A stretch of 30,989 bases of DNA from Batkoa obscura (GCA_030770535.1 JASVEC010000212.1:1-30989); one strand, 5' to 3'. Counted from the first letter of the stretch, positions 13,992 to 25,216 are shown. Numbers and translations: made by a program. The notes: generated from the sequence alone by a model not told the origin.

Positions 13992-14252
13992 TACTATAAT
14001 AAGTTTATTATAGTGATATGAAAATATTATTATTGTTGGTATTATATAAAAATAAAAATTAGGCTATTTATTATACTTTAAATAAAGTTGGGTTAATAGT
14101 AGAAACTAGCTAATTTTAGAGTTTATTTAAGTTTGAACTAAGCTTTTAAACTAACCTATATAAAACGAATTAACATATAGTTGAGGTTGACTATACCCTT
14201 GTTAAAACGTGAAGTATTATAAATTGTTTATAAATCTAGGTTGCCATGACAA

Positions 14253-14357
14253 TATGGGGATGTATTTTTGTGTTTAAAGATTTTGCTAACAATTTTCCCG
14301 CTCAAATAGGGCTTAAAAGATGGAAGAAGTAATGGAAACAAAAAAGACATCCTTATA
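14253..14357 (+). repeat. TATGGGG MITE copy 7, full length
   Basis: Forward orientation, about 105 bp, from TATGGGGATGTATTTTTG to GACATCCTTATA. Both ends and the core are recognisable; the centre AGGGCTTAAAAG has lost the AGCGCT palindrome. Confidence 0.9.
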
Positions 14358-16714
14358 TCTATTTATGTACCCACAGACCCGAATTTTCGATAAAGAAACG
14401 CTAGACTAATTCTGTTTAATAGTTAAAAATTATCTCCAAATAATCAAATTAACAATACAAATCAATTATTGACTATTTTTATAGTCATCACACTAACAAA
14501 ACTATTAAAAGGTTAAGCTTAAACACATCATATTAACTAAATCAATTAGTAGTTAATTTTTAAATTATATTATAAGCACTTTCATGCAACTCCAATAAGC
14601 CCCCATGTTGGTTCATTACTTTATTAATATTTATAAAAATTTTCAACTTTTCTAAAAACTTGAATTTCGATAATAACAATTTATTTGCCCAGTATTTACT
14701 ATAAGTGTATCTTTTTAATTGAAAAATAGGAGATAATAAATAGTCCATTTCTGTGGAATAAAAAAGTGGATAAGATCAGTGAAGCAATAAAGAGTTAACT
14801 AGGGCCTTATTTTTAAGATAATGCATGTATTAAACTATGAAATTAATATTAGGTTGATTCAATTGAATATAAAAATAAACTTTTGAGCTTGTAAAATTCG
14901 AGATATCAAAATATTTTTATTGAAAGCTATAGACCCAATGCAGAGTATACTACATCAAACTATTAATTTAGGTTACGATTAAGTAAAAAAGAAAGGGAAG
15001 TGATGGGTATTAATAAAAATGAATGATAATAGAACTTTCAAGCAAATGCTCTATTTTTTAAGCTGATTGAATTTGCAGCAAATCAAAAACTAGCAAGTAA
15101 ACTTTTTATTTGGATAAATAGACTTAGAGAAAGCAAGGGTTGGTTTATAATGTTGATTTAGAATAGATAAATGAGACAGCTAATAAAAGTAATTAAGAGT
15201 CATTAAATAAATTCAAATACTGATTGTAGTTACGATTTAAAGTTCAAAGATTGACAGTAAATTAAATCATTCAAACATTCTAGTTGAATATATTATTTAA
15301 TTTAGTTTTATGAAATAAACATATTTTCCAATTAATTAGTTAAGAAAGGTGGTGTAAAGTTTTTATTTTGATAAAAATTTTAAACTGAGAAAGGAACGAA
15401 ACATAATAGGAAAATAGGTTATATCAAACTTATTATTCTAGTACAAAATTGAGGTTGAAAAATAATCTATTCGATTTGAATTTTACGATAAGTTGAGAAT
15501 TAAATGCAACTATTTTCACTAAAAGTGGAAATTTTAAAGTCATATTGACTTATTTTACACTAGAAACAACTAGGTGCATAATTAATAAACATATTCGTAC
15601 CTCTCTACATTGTTTTTTTATTTCAACTTTTTTCAATCCTATGAATAATTACTCAATTATTTATAAACGCATAATAATAAAATAATTAAAGCTTTGAAGT
15701 ATAATCACATTGGTCATCAAAATGCAATCATTGAAGTAATTTTGCATAAACATTTTATATTTTGAAAAAATCATTCACTTGGACTTGAAAATATTAAAAA
15801 TTATTTACTCTAATAGCATAACAATTTCATTTCATTATTTAGAAAATTAATATGTTATATTTATACTTCAAACATCTCAAACATTTAATCATACCTTATT
15901 TTTGAACGTCTGAATCACTGGTCAATTTCATATAATAAAGCTTAATAAAAGTCACTTTTACTCACTTTAAAAGCTTAAAAGTATCTGTTTAGAAATTTAC
16001 TGAAAACTAAGATTAGAATGAACTTTTAGAAACTACTGATGCTAGTACAATAGAAATATTAACATGTTTCCTTTAGATTGACTTTTATTTTGGAATAAAT
16101 GATTAGAGTGGCTTACGATTTGATATATCTCATTGTCTTTAATTTGAAGTCAAATTAGTTTAATATGAAATTAAAGATATGAAGAGGATGTAGCCCTTAA
16201 ATTCGTACAAAAAATTGCTTCTACGTTGAAGAATAGGAAAGACATCTATGAACTGTTCTAGTAGAATTCAATTGTACTTGAAATCACTGTAATATTTGTC
16301 GTATAAAATCAAAATAATCAGATCAATGCTAATACTATTGTAACTACATCAAATCAAAGTTAACTAAGCATTTACTCTACAGTCTCAAGATAAAAAATAC
16401 AATTCTAAGCGATATTTCTAGTTAATATATTATTCCAAGGATCGATTTACAATGTTAAATCATTAAATGTTTATTAGCTCTATATATTATCAATTTATTC
16501 CTCTATGATTTCAATATCTTTTTACCATTAGCTTGCTTGACCTGCTAAGTGGATAAACTATTCTAATAAAAAGCTTAAAAATTAAGAGTTTACTAGTAAA
16601 TAAATTAAATAAATCAAGAGGGGAGCGATACTTAATGAGATGAAGTTTACATCAAACTCAGACTATTCTAATAGAGGACCCGAGATTTAATATGATTTAG
16701 ATCTTAAATTTAAT

Positions 16715-16822
16715 AGATGGGGGTGTTTTTTTTAGTTTCATTACTTTTCTCTATTTTTAAGCGCTATTTGAGTAGAAAAGCTATTAGTAAAATTCTTAAA
16801 CAAAAAAATACATCCGCAGATG
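16715..16822 (-). repeat. TATGGGG MITE copy 8
   Basis: Reverse orientation, about 108 bp, starting AGATGGGGGTGTTTTTTTT and ending ATACATCCGCAGATGA, with an intact AAGCGCTATTTGAG centre. It lies about 1.2 kb upstream of the Zn2Cys6 gene and is the only copy between 14.4 and 20.4 kb. Confidence 0.88.
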
Positions 16823-17048
16823 ATATATATTAGGGATTAAAATGCTTATACTTAAAAAGTTTGTTTTAGAGAAGTCATATTGATTTAAACTTTGTATTGG
16901 AAATAAAGATAGTCACAATTACTAAAGTAACTCAGATTTTGATATTATTACATTTCAACTTCTGATTTGAATTCATCTGCAATCTTGAATTTTTCGTATT
17001 AATTACAAAGTTGTTTTAAAAAAGTAATTAAATCTTAACATAAAATGG

Positions 17049-17094
17049 AATTACGTTGATGGTTAAAATATAATTACGTTGACGATTAAAATAC
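17049..17094 (+). repeat. Two-unit tandem repeat, period 23
   Basis: AATTACGTTGATGGTTAAAA plus three bases is followed at once by AATTACGTTGACGATTAAAA plus three bases. The two units differ at three positions. About 1 kb upstream of the Zn2Cys6 gene; no known function. Confidence 0.8.
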
Positions 17095-18010
17095 AATTGA
17101 GAATGTTTAGCATAAGTATTTAATAATTTATCAAATTATTAATTAAATATAATAATTGAAGCTAAAATATGAATCCAACAACTCCTAATATTAGAAAATT
17201 ATTTAATAATTTGATTTTTTCAAATTTAATGAGCTTCTCATAGGTCCTTTTATTTCAATTAAACCTTTTTTTTTAAAAACCCGAATTATTTACTCATATG
17301 TACATTTCGGCATCTATCCAAAAAAAGCCAGTCAAAAAGCATAAAGTGATTAATTTTTAGATCATAGCTTAGATTTTAAAAATAAAAAAATGAACAAATA
17401 TTCTGTCATTTTATTTATTAAACTATATCAAAAGAATCACCTATTGATCTACTGTTAATGTATTAAAAGTATTATTATAATATTATTATTTTACTATCAG
17501 TTTAATATTATTTTATTTTAAATAAAATTGAATTAATATAGTATTTTTTACCTATTGAACTTTTTTGAATTTTAACTAATTTTACTTTTGAACCTCAATT
17601 ACCAAAATTTGTTGCTGAAAAAAGCGCCGATTCCGATTAGAATAATAGGACCCCTAGAAAATTCCCATTTTTTGATTTTAGCCTTAAATTTAATTGAATC
17701 GAAATTTTTTTTACTTTCGTAATCTGAGATTGAATTTGGTTGTCATTTTACGATGCTGATTTCTTTCGAAAAAATATTCCACTAACTGCGTCATAAGTGA
17801 GCTTATTTCTTAGCTTTACCTAATAAGCAAAGTATGATTGGTTTATCGAGCCTCCTATGACTATTAGGTGGGGTTGTATCATTAACTACTTTCTGTTTCA
17901 GCCAATAGACAATGCGTTTTTTCTATCTTAAAAGGAGACTTAAATCTCGATTTAGTTTAAAATTTGATTAAATTTTTGCCAATCATTTGAAATTACTTTG
18001 ATTGAGAAAG

Positions 18011-18018
18011 TATAAAAG
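18011..18018 (+). promoter_or_regulatory. Candidate TATA box of the Zn2Cys6 gene
   Basis: TATAAAAG starts 56 bp before the ATG in GAGAAAGTATAAAAGCTCAC. The G-containing context makes it stand out from the AT-rich background. The distance suits a fungal TATA promoter. Confidence 0.5.
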
Positions 18019-18066
18019 CTCACTTAATTCTACTTAAAAACTAATTACTCTTTCCTTTTGTTAAAG

Positions 18067-18696
18067 ATGACTTCTCGAAATTTAATGAATAGCAATACTC
18101 TGTCTAATAATTTTACCTTTAATGATAACCTAAAACCTAAAAGGAAGCAGGTAAAAATTGCTTGCTCAAACTGTAAAGCTTCATGTAAGAAGTGTAATGA
18201 AAGTAGACCTTGTGAGCGTTGTGTATCAAAAGGGATTGGAGATACTTGTGTTGATTCAATTCGCAAACCAAGAAAGAAAGGAACCCGCCGTGGTCCATAT
18301 AAGAAAACAATCATGAGATCATTCGAATCACGCACAAAGCTTCCTCCTATCTCAAACCTCATGACTACACTATCTCCTATAGTTAACCCTGTAAATCAAT
18401 TTGAACCCTCATCTAACTTTTTTGCCTCTCCATCTTCCACAGCTTCGACACACACACTGTATTATTCACATAGCTCTGGTAATGACGATAAAATACCATC
18501 AATAAAATCACTGCTAAACAGTGCGGATGAACTAAGTGGAAGTTATGACTCATCAAGGTCAAGTAAGATACCATATAGTGAGTATCGAAGGTTTTCAGAT
18601 AGTGAACACTACACAAGGTCAAACAACTTTATACTACCCCCTCCCAACCGTAACTTATATTCCTCAAAAACGCTGGAAAACCATACCTTTTTTTGA
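18067..18696 (+). CDS. Small Zn2Cys6 (C6 zinc cluster) transcription factor
   Basis: Single-exon gene of 209 residues; the ATG at 18067 is the first in frame and follows a TATA-like box. Near the N-terminus Cys33, 36, 43, 49, 52 and 61 fit C-x2-C-x6-C-x5-C-x2-C-x8-C, the fungal binuclear zinc cluster that binds DNA. There is an extra Cys40 in the first loop, where usual members carry only basic residues. A basic block follows, RKPRKKG then TRRGPYKK (66-80), a combination conserved in a group of fungal C6 proteins. The remaining 130 residues are Ser/Pro/Asn-rich and look disordered. There is no fungal_trans middle homology domain, so the protein is much shorter than classical members of 500-1,000 residues. 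Expected to be a nuclear DNA-binding regulator; targets unknown. It stands alone in about 8 kb of non-coding DNA. AATAAA at 18725 may be its poly(A) signal. Confidence 0.85.
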   Translation: MTSRNLMNSNTLSNNFTFNDNLKPKRKQVKIACSNCKASCKKCNESRPCERCVSKGIGDTCVDSIRKPRKKGTRRGPYKKTIMRSFESRTKLPPISNLMTTLSPIVNPVNQFEPSSNFFASPSSTASTHTLYYSHSSGNDDKIPSIKSLLNSADELSGSYDSSRSSKIPYSEYRRFSDSEHYTRSNNFILPPPNRNLYSSKTLENHTFF

Positions 18697-20495
18697 TTTA
18701 AATTTAAAAATCGTAATAACTATAAATAAAATTTTTTGTTTTTTAATACAAGTTTGCATTTTATCATAAAGGACCCATGTTAAACGGGATTGAATGTCGT
18801 TATTTTATGAACACACTATATTTTCACTATAACAGAACTGAGTTTTAAACATCAAACAGACAATTCAAGGTTGCCTAAATAAGAATTATTGGAAATAAGA
18901 TAGTATAGACTGAGCTGTTACACTGTAAAGGAGGGGAAGGGGTAAGCAAAATTTTAGCTGAGACGGATTTGGAAATACCTCCCTAATTGGCTGAATTATA
19001 AAGAACTTTTTTAACAATAAATTCAGCTTAAAAGTTGGAATCTTAGAACCTAAGCATAAGTTAAAAAAATATCTAAGAATAATTTAGGAGTGAATTGTGC
19101 GAAAAAAAAATTGCTGAAGCTTAATTTGCTATTTTTTGCCCATTTTTTCATTATGATATCATAAACATTAATTGTGGTAAGTTGAGTTGGACTTTTGTAG
19201 TCCACTTCAATTATTTTAGTCGGATATGCTTTTTCACCACTTTAAAAAATGACATTACTTAAGAAATGATTAATAAGATAACGTTGATTTAATTAGAATA
19301 AACTATCAAGTGTGCAATTTACCTCATTGTTAGACTTTTGTTTTAAAAACTTCTTTTTATCGAATTACCCCATTTCAGGCTTTCATAAACATGATATTAA
19401 AAATAATCCTTACTTCCCAATTTTTAAATGGAAGCCAATCATGTTAGTTTCACCCGTTGAAAAAAATTACTTAATCCATTAAAAACTGGCTTGTCTGGAT
19501 TATGATCAATATTCTGGATTGAAAATTATTTTCAATTTGAATAGCATTAATGAAAAAAATGCTAACAAGTTTCTATAAACTTCATGCTGGAATGTTGACT
19601 TCAAATCGCTGTTTTACTCTATTTCTGAGATATATAATAAGTAATAAATAAGAAGTCGGATACATAAACAGGGAATAATAATATCAATTGAACTTGAAAG
19701 AAACTATACTAATATTATTTTATATAATAAAAACTAGTTATTAAAGTTAACTATTATTTTAAATTTATTGGATAAGTTTTAATTCTATATGGTTTAATAA
19801 AGTAAACGCTACTAAAATAGTAAATACTTTTGAATTATTTAGTGACTTGTTTGTTTTTGAATTTTGAGTGCTTTCTTTTTTATAAAAACAATTTAATACT
19901 ATATGATATTTTATCAAGTTGTTTAGAGCGGTTCCATGGCACTTCTACAATTTCTAAAAGGCTTGCATTTTTTACAGATAAACAATTAAAAAAATTAAAT
20001 TTAGTGTAGAAATCATAATCGCTTTTAACAAACTAAAAAGGACTAGTTACTTTAATAGCTGTAAATAAAGAGTTTAAATTGAAGCAGGGCTAGTTGGATT
20101 TAAATGATTTCAACTCTTTCATTTGTTAATTTCTTTCATAATCAATATGATTTAAGGCGATGTATATGATAAATAAACTCGCTATAAATGAGACTATTCG
20201 CAACTTGAAAAGAATCAAAGATATCCAAATGGAACCAATTTCAACCAAAACTATGTTAAATATGAGTTTAAAAGCTTAGTTAAAATTTGATTCAATTCTG
20301 ATTTTTAAAAATTGTAAATTAAGCATCAAATGCTACAAAAATTTTGCTTTTTTGCTTAATGTTAAGATAACATTTGGACATTTTTTTTGTTCAGTTTCAT
20401 TTGATAGTTTTAAAAAATTTGTGCTAAATATTAAATGAACAAAAAAGTGAAATTGAAAAACTTCAGTCTCAATTTTAACTGTTTTCAAACTTACA

Positions 20496-20599
20496 TATGG
20501 GGATGTATTTTTGTATTCAACAGTTCCACTAACAAATTTTCCACTCAAGTAGTGCTTAGAAGATGGAAAAAGTAATGAAGCCAAAAAAACATCCTCATA
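20496..20599 (+). repeat. TATGGGG MITE copy 9, full length
   Basis: Forward orientation, about 104 bp, from TATGGGGATGTATTTTTG to ACATCCTCATA. The core has drifted (AGTAGTGCTTAGAAGATGG). TA lies on both sides. It faces copy 10 across 51 bp. Confidence 0.92.
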
Positions 20600-20650
20600 T
20601 ATAAAGTACCTAGTTTGAGTAAAATTATAAATTAGTTAATAAAAATACTG

Positions 20651-20749
20651 TACGAGGGTGTTTTTGGCTTCATTGTTTTTTCCATTTTTTAAGCGCTATT
20701 TGAGCGGAAAAATTGGTAAAATTCTTAAACACAAAAATACATCCCCATA
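20651..20749 (-). repeat. TATGGGG MITE copy 10, near-consensus
   Basis: Reverse orientation, about 99 bp, from TACGAGGGTGTTTTTGG to ATACATCCCCATA, with AAGCGCTATTTGAGCGG in the centre. Compared with copy 2 it differs at only a few sites plus a small deletion after the GGAAAAA motif, so the two probably share a fairly recent source. Confidence 0.92.
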
Positions 20750-21756
20750 CATCTATTGTTTATTAATTACCAGCATTATATTCTAAAAAAATAATCACCT
20801 ATTTATTATTAACAGTAATAAATATATACTTTAAGCCAAAAAGGATGGGATCTTTGATGATCTAGAATTGTATTTTGAAGGGTTTATAATAAAGATTAAT
20901 CTCATAAATTCATTAAATACTATAAGTGTTCGTCTAAGTACTAAACTACTATATAAAGTAACAGATTTAAATGTTCAGGGTCAAAAGAATAATATATAAC
21001 ACGTTGATAGTAATTCATATTAGATTAATTAAAAGAATACTATATGAAAGTATTGTAAATGGGCAGCTTTTGATCTTTTTAATAAGTCAACCTAAAAAAT
21101 TAAAAAAATAATTAAAAAGCGAAAATCAATGCCATATGTATAGCTATTGTAAAACAAAGTAGTCAATATAAGCGTACATTCGTAAAAATAAAGTATATGC
21201 TTACCACTACTTAACAGCTATTAGCTAAATATAATGATATGCTTGTGATTATGCTATTTTTAATGTTTGAATGAAATTGTTGATAGAATTTTAAAAGTGC
21301 TAATTTTATTAAGGATATCAATTAGGAAGGAAAGTATTAAAACCTATTTTTTGAAATAATATTAAAATAAAAAACATTACTTTAAAGTATATTTAGTTCC
21401 TGGATAAATTAAAATAAACTCAGCAAAAAATTTGAGTACTTTATAGTATAAATAGTAATAATAATAATTTTATTTGAGCGATTAAATTTACCCGGGAGGC
21501 AAAGAAAATAGCTATATGGTTATAGTTATAACTTTTGAAATTCCAAACATACACATTTATTAATATCATCAATAGAAATTAATTTATACTTTAGTTTAAA
21601 AAAAATTTAAACTCATTTGATATTCTAAAAAGAGTTAAATTTTTTATACTTTTTTAAATAATTTGTAAGCAATTTTGAATTTATCTAACAATTTTAAAAA
21701 GTGAACATTGCTCATGTTTTCATAATAAGTTTTATTAATAGTTAATAATTTAATTG

Positions 21757-21840
21757 TATGGGGATATATTTTTAAGAATTTTACTAATAATTTTTCTACT
21801 TAAGTAGTGTCAAAAATGGAAAATGAAATCGCTAACACAT
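21757..21840 (+). repeat. TATGGGG MITE copy 11, right end lost
   Basis: Forward orientation. TATGGGGATATATTTTTAAG and the core up to AAAAATGGAAAATGAAATC are recognisable; the CACCCCCATA end is gone. The right boundary is approximate. Confidence 0.8.
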
Positions 21841-21924
21841 AGTATCGTCTTAATTCTATTTTTTTAAAAGAACTATCAAAATATAATACTGAGATTACAG
21901 TGATGATCCAAGAGCTTAAAGTAA

Positions 21925-21955
21925 GAGATGGAGATGTTTTTTTTGGCCTCATTAC
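21925..21955 (-). repeat. TATGGGG MITE copy 12, end fragment
   Basis: About 30 bp resembling only the right end of the element in reverse: AGATGGAGATGTTTTTTTTGG then CCTCATTACT. It may be an independent remnant, or the displaced end of a broken copy near 21757. Confidence 0.5.
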
Positions 21956-22220
21956 TAAGATAATAACTAGAACATATTCTTTTTTAATGCTAAAAACTCA
22001 ATATTAGTCTCCTATCTTTCAATATTGTCCCCTCTCAACTCTTATTCCTTTACCATTCAATCTTTCAGTTAAAATTTCTTGCTTGGGCTAATGAACTACC
22101 TCAATGCCTTGTTTTAAGTTTCTTTAAAAAATCAATACTAAAATTAAACAACAGATATTTAGATTTCCATATTTATTTAATTTAGAAAATTTTCCTTTTT
22201 TAAATAAACCTTCATTCTTA

Positions 22221-25035
22221 TTAGGCTTCAGATTCCTTTAAAATAGTTTCGAAGTGGAAAGGAATAAACTTTCTACCTTTACCAGAGTAAAACTTTCCAT
22301 TGAACTCAACCCAGTGAAGACGAAGGGCATGGAGGAATGCGGAAAGGCCTTCCATAAAGATTAAGATACCAACAGTGAGAATAAACCAGAAGTAAAATCC
22401 AAACACAAGCGCAATAGGACGATATGTATTAGATTCCATCTTAAGTAACCCACCAATGGTCATATCCCATAAAACAGTTGAAAGTTGTGCATGCGCAAGT
22501 GACAAAGCCCATAAACGAAGATAGGAAGCTGTGTTTGAAATACAATTTAAGCAATACTCAATGGTATGAATAGTTTGGTTAATCATAACATCACTAAAAT
22601 CAAATTCAGCGTGATCAGAAACACCATGGCTATTATCTTGATCTGGGTCATTACTGGTAGGTAGAGTCGAGTATCCTTGTCCTTCACGTTTCTTATGTAA
22701 ATGATTGAGGTAGAAAGGTTTACCTAATAACATCACAGGAACGCAGGCAATTGCAATGATAAGTAAAAGGAATTGAACAGTACCTTGTCCAGGATAAAGC
22801 TCTTCGCCAGGCTTAATGTAGCCAGGACTCAAAAACATTCCAATCAACATATTCAATAGAGAGGGTGGAGAGTTGTAAATACTATTTCCATTAGCGTCTG
22901 TAGCATACCAATCAACTGTCCATTTATATACAATGGTAAAGGTAAGGTAACCAAAAATACTAAGCATAAAGAGGACTTGTGGAATAAATTCAAGATAAAT
23001 ACCATAGTTATGTTTAAAATGACGATAGTTGAAAACAGTTAAACATACACCAAAAGTCATTTGAACAACACCGAAAATTACCGACATTTTCATTTTATAC
23101 GAATTGGTAAAAATTAAAGCATTTTCAGCTCCATGCCAAGCAGGATCTAAACCAAAAGGATAAACACCGATTTTTTCAGCAACTACCATGACGGCTTCTT
23201 TATGTCCAGGATACTCCCAACCAGATTTGAATAGCGTCATTGAAACAGAGAAAATATCGTTATAAATTAACCCAGTAAAGATAGAAAATATACCCATAAG
23301 CAAAATTATATAACGACCACCAAAGAACATTGAAAACTATTACATAAATAAATATATAAGGATAAATTATAAAAAAAAGCTTACTTCTTCACTTTTAAGT
23401 TTGGCAAGGGTTTTTTCATTTAGAACAATATATAACGCAACAGCAGTCATGATTAAAGCATGACCAAGATCACCAAACATGACAGCGAAAAGGAAAGGGA
23501 AAGAAATAACGGTAAAAAGACCTGGATTTACCTCACCATAATCCGCCATACCATAGGAATCAACAATTTCTTGGAATCCTAAAGTAAAACGATTGGTACG
23601 GTGGTAGGTAGGTGGCTCTTTTGTAGTAGAAACTTCGTGTAAAATAGGAGAAAGAGAAGACTCGGAATCCTAATAGCAACGTTAGTATAACGAAAAAATA
23701 AAAATAAAACAAATACACCAGAAGCTTTTAAGTTATATTGAATAGAATCAATATCATTTGTGGCACACCAACCTTCAGCAATCAAGCATCGACGGTTATT
23801 GTCGTAGTTAAAGAAATTGAGAGTATGGTAAATAGCTTTCTCCTTTTTAACAACTGTTTGCCATACACTTAAATCTTCAGCAATGTTAGCTAATTCCAAT
23901 TTACGAGCATGTGAAGTATTAAATAAAACACGGTCTAAGTCCTCGATTTTTGTTTCGACTTCTTGAAGTTGCTGTTGGCGAGCATCTGGATGGTCGGAAA
24001 TAGAGTAAAGAGTGGCACCTAATGACTCGGAGATCTTACGAATCTTGTTTGTAGTTTCAGTACCATGGGCAAAAATGATAAAAACGTTTTTGCTAACTGG
24101 CTCGTCAGTAGCTGGATCAATAACTGGTTCTTCGATTTCAGCATAGTTGAGGTAAAGATTACCGCGTAAAGAGCGCCAAAGGATACGTTCAAAAGTAGCC
24201 ATTCTTGCACGTGGGATGACACCACTTACAAAACTATATATTGTTAGTTTTTTCAAAATTATCAGATATAGAAGTATACTTTAGATTAATGGCACTTGGG
24301 CGAGATGAACTAATAAAATGTTAGATAAAATTGAATAGGGCACAATAGCTTTACTTTGATTCGTTCCCGCCTAAAAGGTTCTCAGTGTCATGACTATCAT
24401 CTAAAAGTGGAGCAGAGCTTTCATCAAAGGATCTTCTAATTCTGCTTTGGTTAGAAATGGCCTATAAATATTTAGGTTGAATTTTTTAATATTAATAATT
24501 AATACATCACGGAAGAATTTGGCGCTTTCAATTAATACATGTCTACGTTCATGATGGATTGAAGAAGTTCTTTGGAGATCTTCATAACTGGCAATCAAAT
24601 CAGTTAATCTTGAATCATGTGTGTTGATTGTAGATTCGAGTTCTTCTATGTCCTGTGCTGAACGGATTTTTGTATGTAACCCAAATTCAGGTAAAGGTGC
24701 AATAGGGGTATCAGTTTTTTCAACACGAGAAGCAAAGAATCCTATTCTATTTTAATAAAGTTCCGCTTTTTAATTATAAAAATTTACTAAGTTTTCTGTC
24801 AAGTTCATCTAAACGACGAATTTCAGAAATGAAAGCTCTTTGGAAAGCGTTTACTTCTGGATTTAACTTATATATAATTAGTTAAGAAAATAGCTTTTTT
24901 ATAATGGCTTACATCGATGAATTCAATTTCACCTTGTTCTCCAAGACGGGACACAGTAGTATGCGCAAGTTCAAAAGGGATATAAATCTGGATGAGAGAC
25001 ATCACCTCTGAACGAAACAAAGAGGATTCAACCAT
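22221..25035 (-). CDS. VPH1: V-type proton ATPase subunit a (Vph1/Stv1)
   Basis: Seven exons: 25035-24913, 24866-24788, 24741-24506, 24461-24355, 24233-23717, 23669-23385, 23336-22221, giving 820 residues (yeast Vph1 has 840). The N-terminal half is the cytosolic arm (FRSEVMSLIQIYIP at 6-19, LNPEVNAFQRAF, RATFERILWRSLRGNLY-type region), which links the V1 and V0 sectors. The C-terminal half is the multi-span membrane domain, with FGDLGHA, GRYIILLMGIFS and the segment YLRLWALSLAHAQ. Arg723 there and Arg788 in ALRLHWVEF match the two buried arginines of yeast (735 and 799) needed to move protons past the c-ring. It acidifies vacuole or Golgi/endosome; which isoform this is (Vph1 or Stv1) cannot be told. 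Intron 23716-23670 has a consensus TACTAAC. Head-to-head with the PP1 inhibitor gene, 181 bp between the ATGs. Codons are more GC-rich than in the neighbours, fitting high expression. Confidence 0.96.
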
Positions 25036-25216
25036 TTTAAATTGTTATAGTCAGACTACTAGTTAAAATGTTTGAAAAAAGATAATATAGTTTTAGCCAC
25101 TCTTGGGGCACGTTTTATTTTACTAAAGTATCACTTTTTACATTTTCTGCGTTTTGATTGGGTAAAGCCTATATCATAAAACCAATTTTTAGCTTCTATC
25201 TATTAATAAAATTGAA
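25036..25216. promoter_or_regulatory. Shared bidirectional promoter, V-ATPase a and PP1 inhibitor 2
   Basis: Only 181 bp separate two divergent start codons, so both promoters and 5' UTRs must fit here. ATTGG at 25157-25161 is a CCAAT box facing the V-ATPase gene, and CCAAT at 25182-25186 faces the inhibitor gene. Promoter assignment is inferred from layout. Confidence 0.6.

Larger units (their letters stand above)
13161..18010. other. Gene desert between the desaturase and the Zn2Cys6 gene
   Basis: About 4.9 kb without a convincing gene. It holds five copies of the TATGGGG element (13252, 13532, 13896, 14253, 16715) and a short tandem repeat at 17049. An AATAAA near 13210 may end the desaturase transcript. 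The part 14400-16700 shows no repeat, RNA or coding signal that I can support. The last few hundred bases before the regulator gene hold a CCAAT at about 17900 and an inverted one (ATTGG) near 17836. Confidence 0.7.
18697..22220. other. Gene desert between the Zn2Cys6 gene and the V-ATPase gene
   Basis: The 3' sides of the two genes face each other across 3.5 kb. I find no gene or structural RNA here. It contains four TATGGGG element copies or fragments (20496, 20651, 21757, 21925), all in the right half. The part 18780-20490 holds nothing I can name. An open frame of 83 codons on the minus strand (20584-20333) overlaps element copy 9 and is not a gene. Confidence 0.7.

Noticed and set aside
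14560-14748. 62-codon minus-strand open frame
   Set aside because: No motif, no splice-linked neighbours, and AT-rich composition expected by chance.
18045-18362. 105-codon minus-strand open frame opposite the Zn2Cys6 gene
   Set aside because: Exact antisense of the zinc-cluster coding region, where conserved Cys and basic codons on the plus strand explain the open frame.
20333-20584. 83-codon minus-strand open frame
   Set aside because: Overlaps element copy 9 and is otherwise low-complexity; not a gene.
9780-21955. CRISPR array, bacterial operon or prophage-like structure
   Set aside because: The repeats are dispersed, inverted and unspaced by regular spacers, and all genes are intron-bearing eukaryotic genes. 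No retroviral or other capsid-bearing element is recognisable either.
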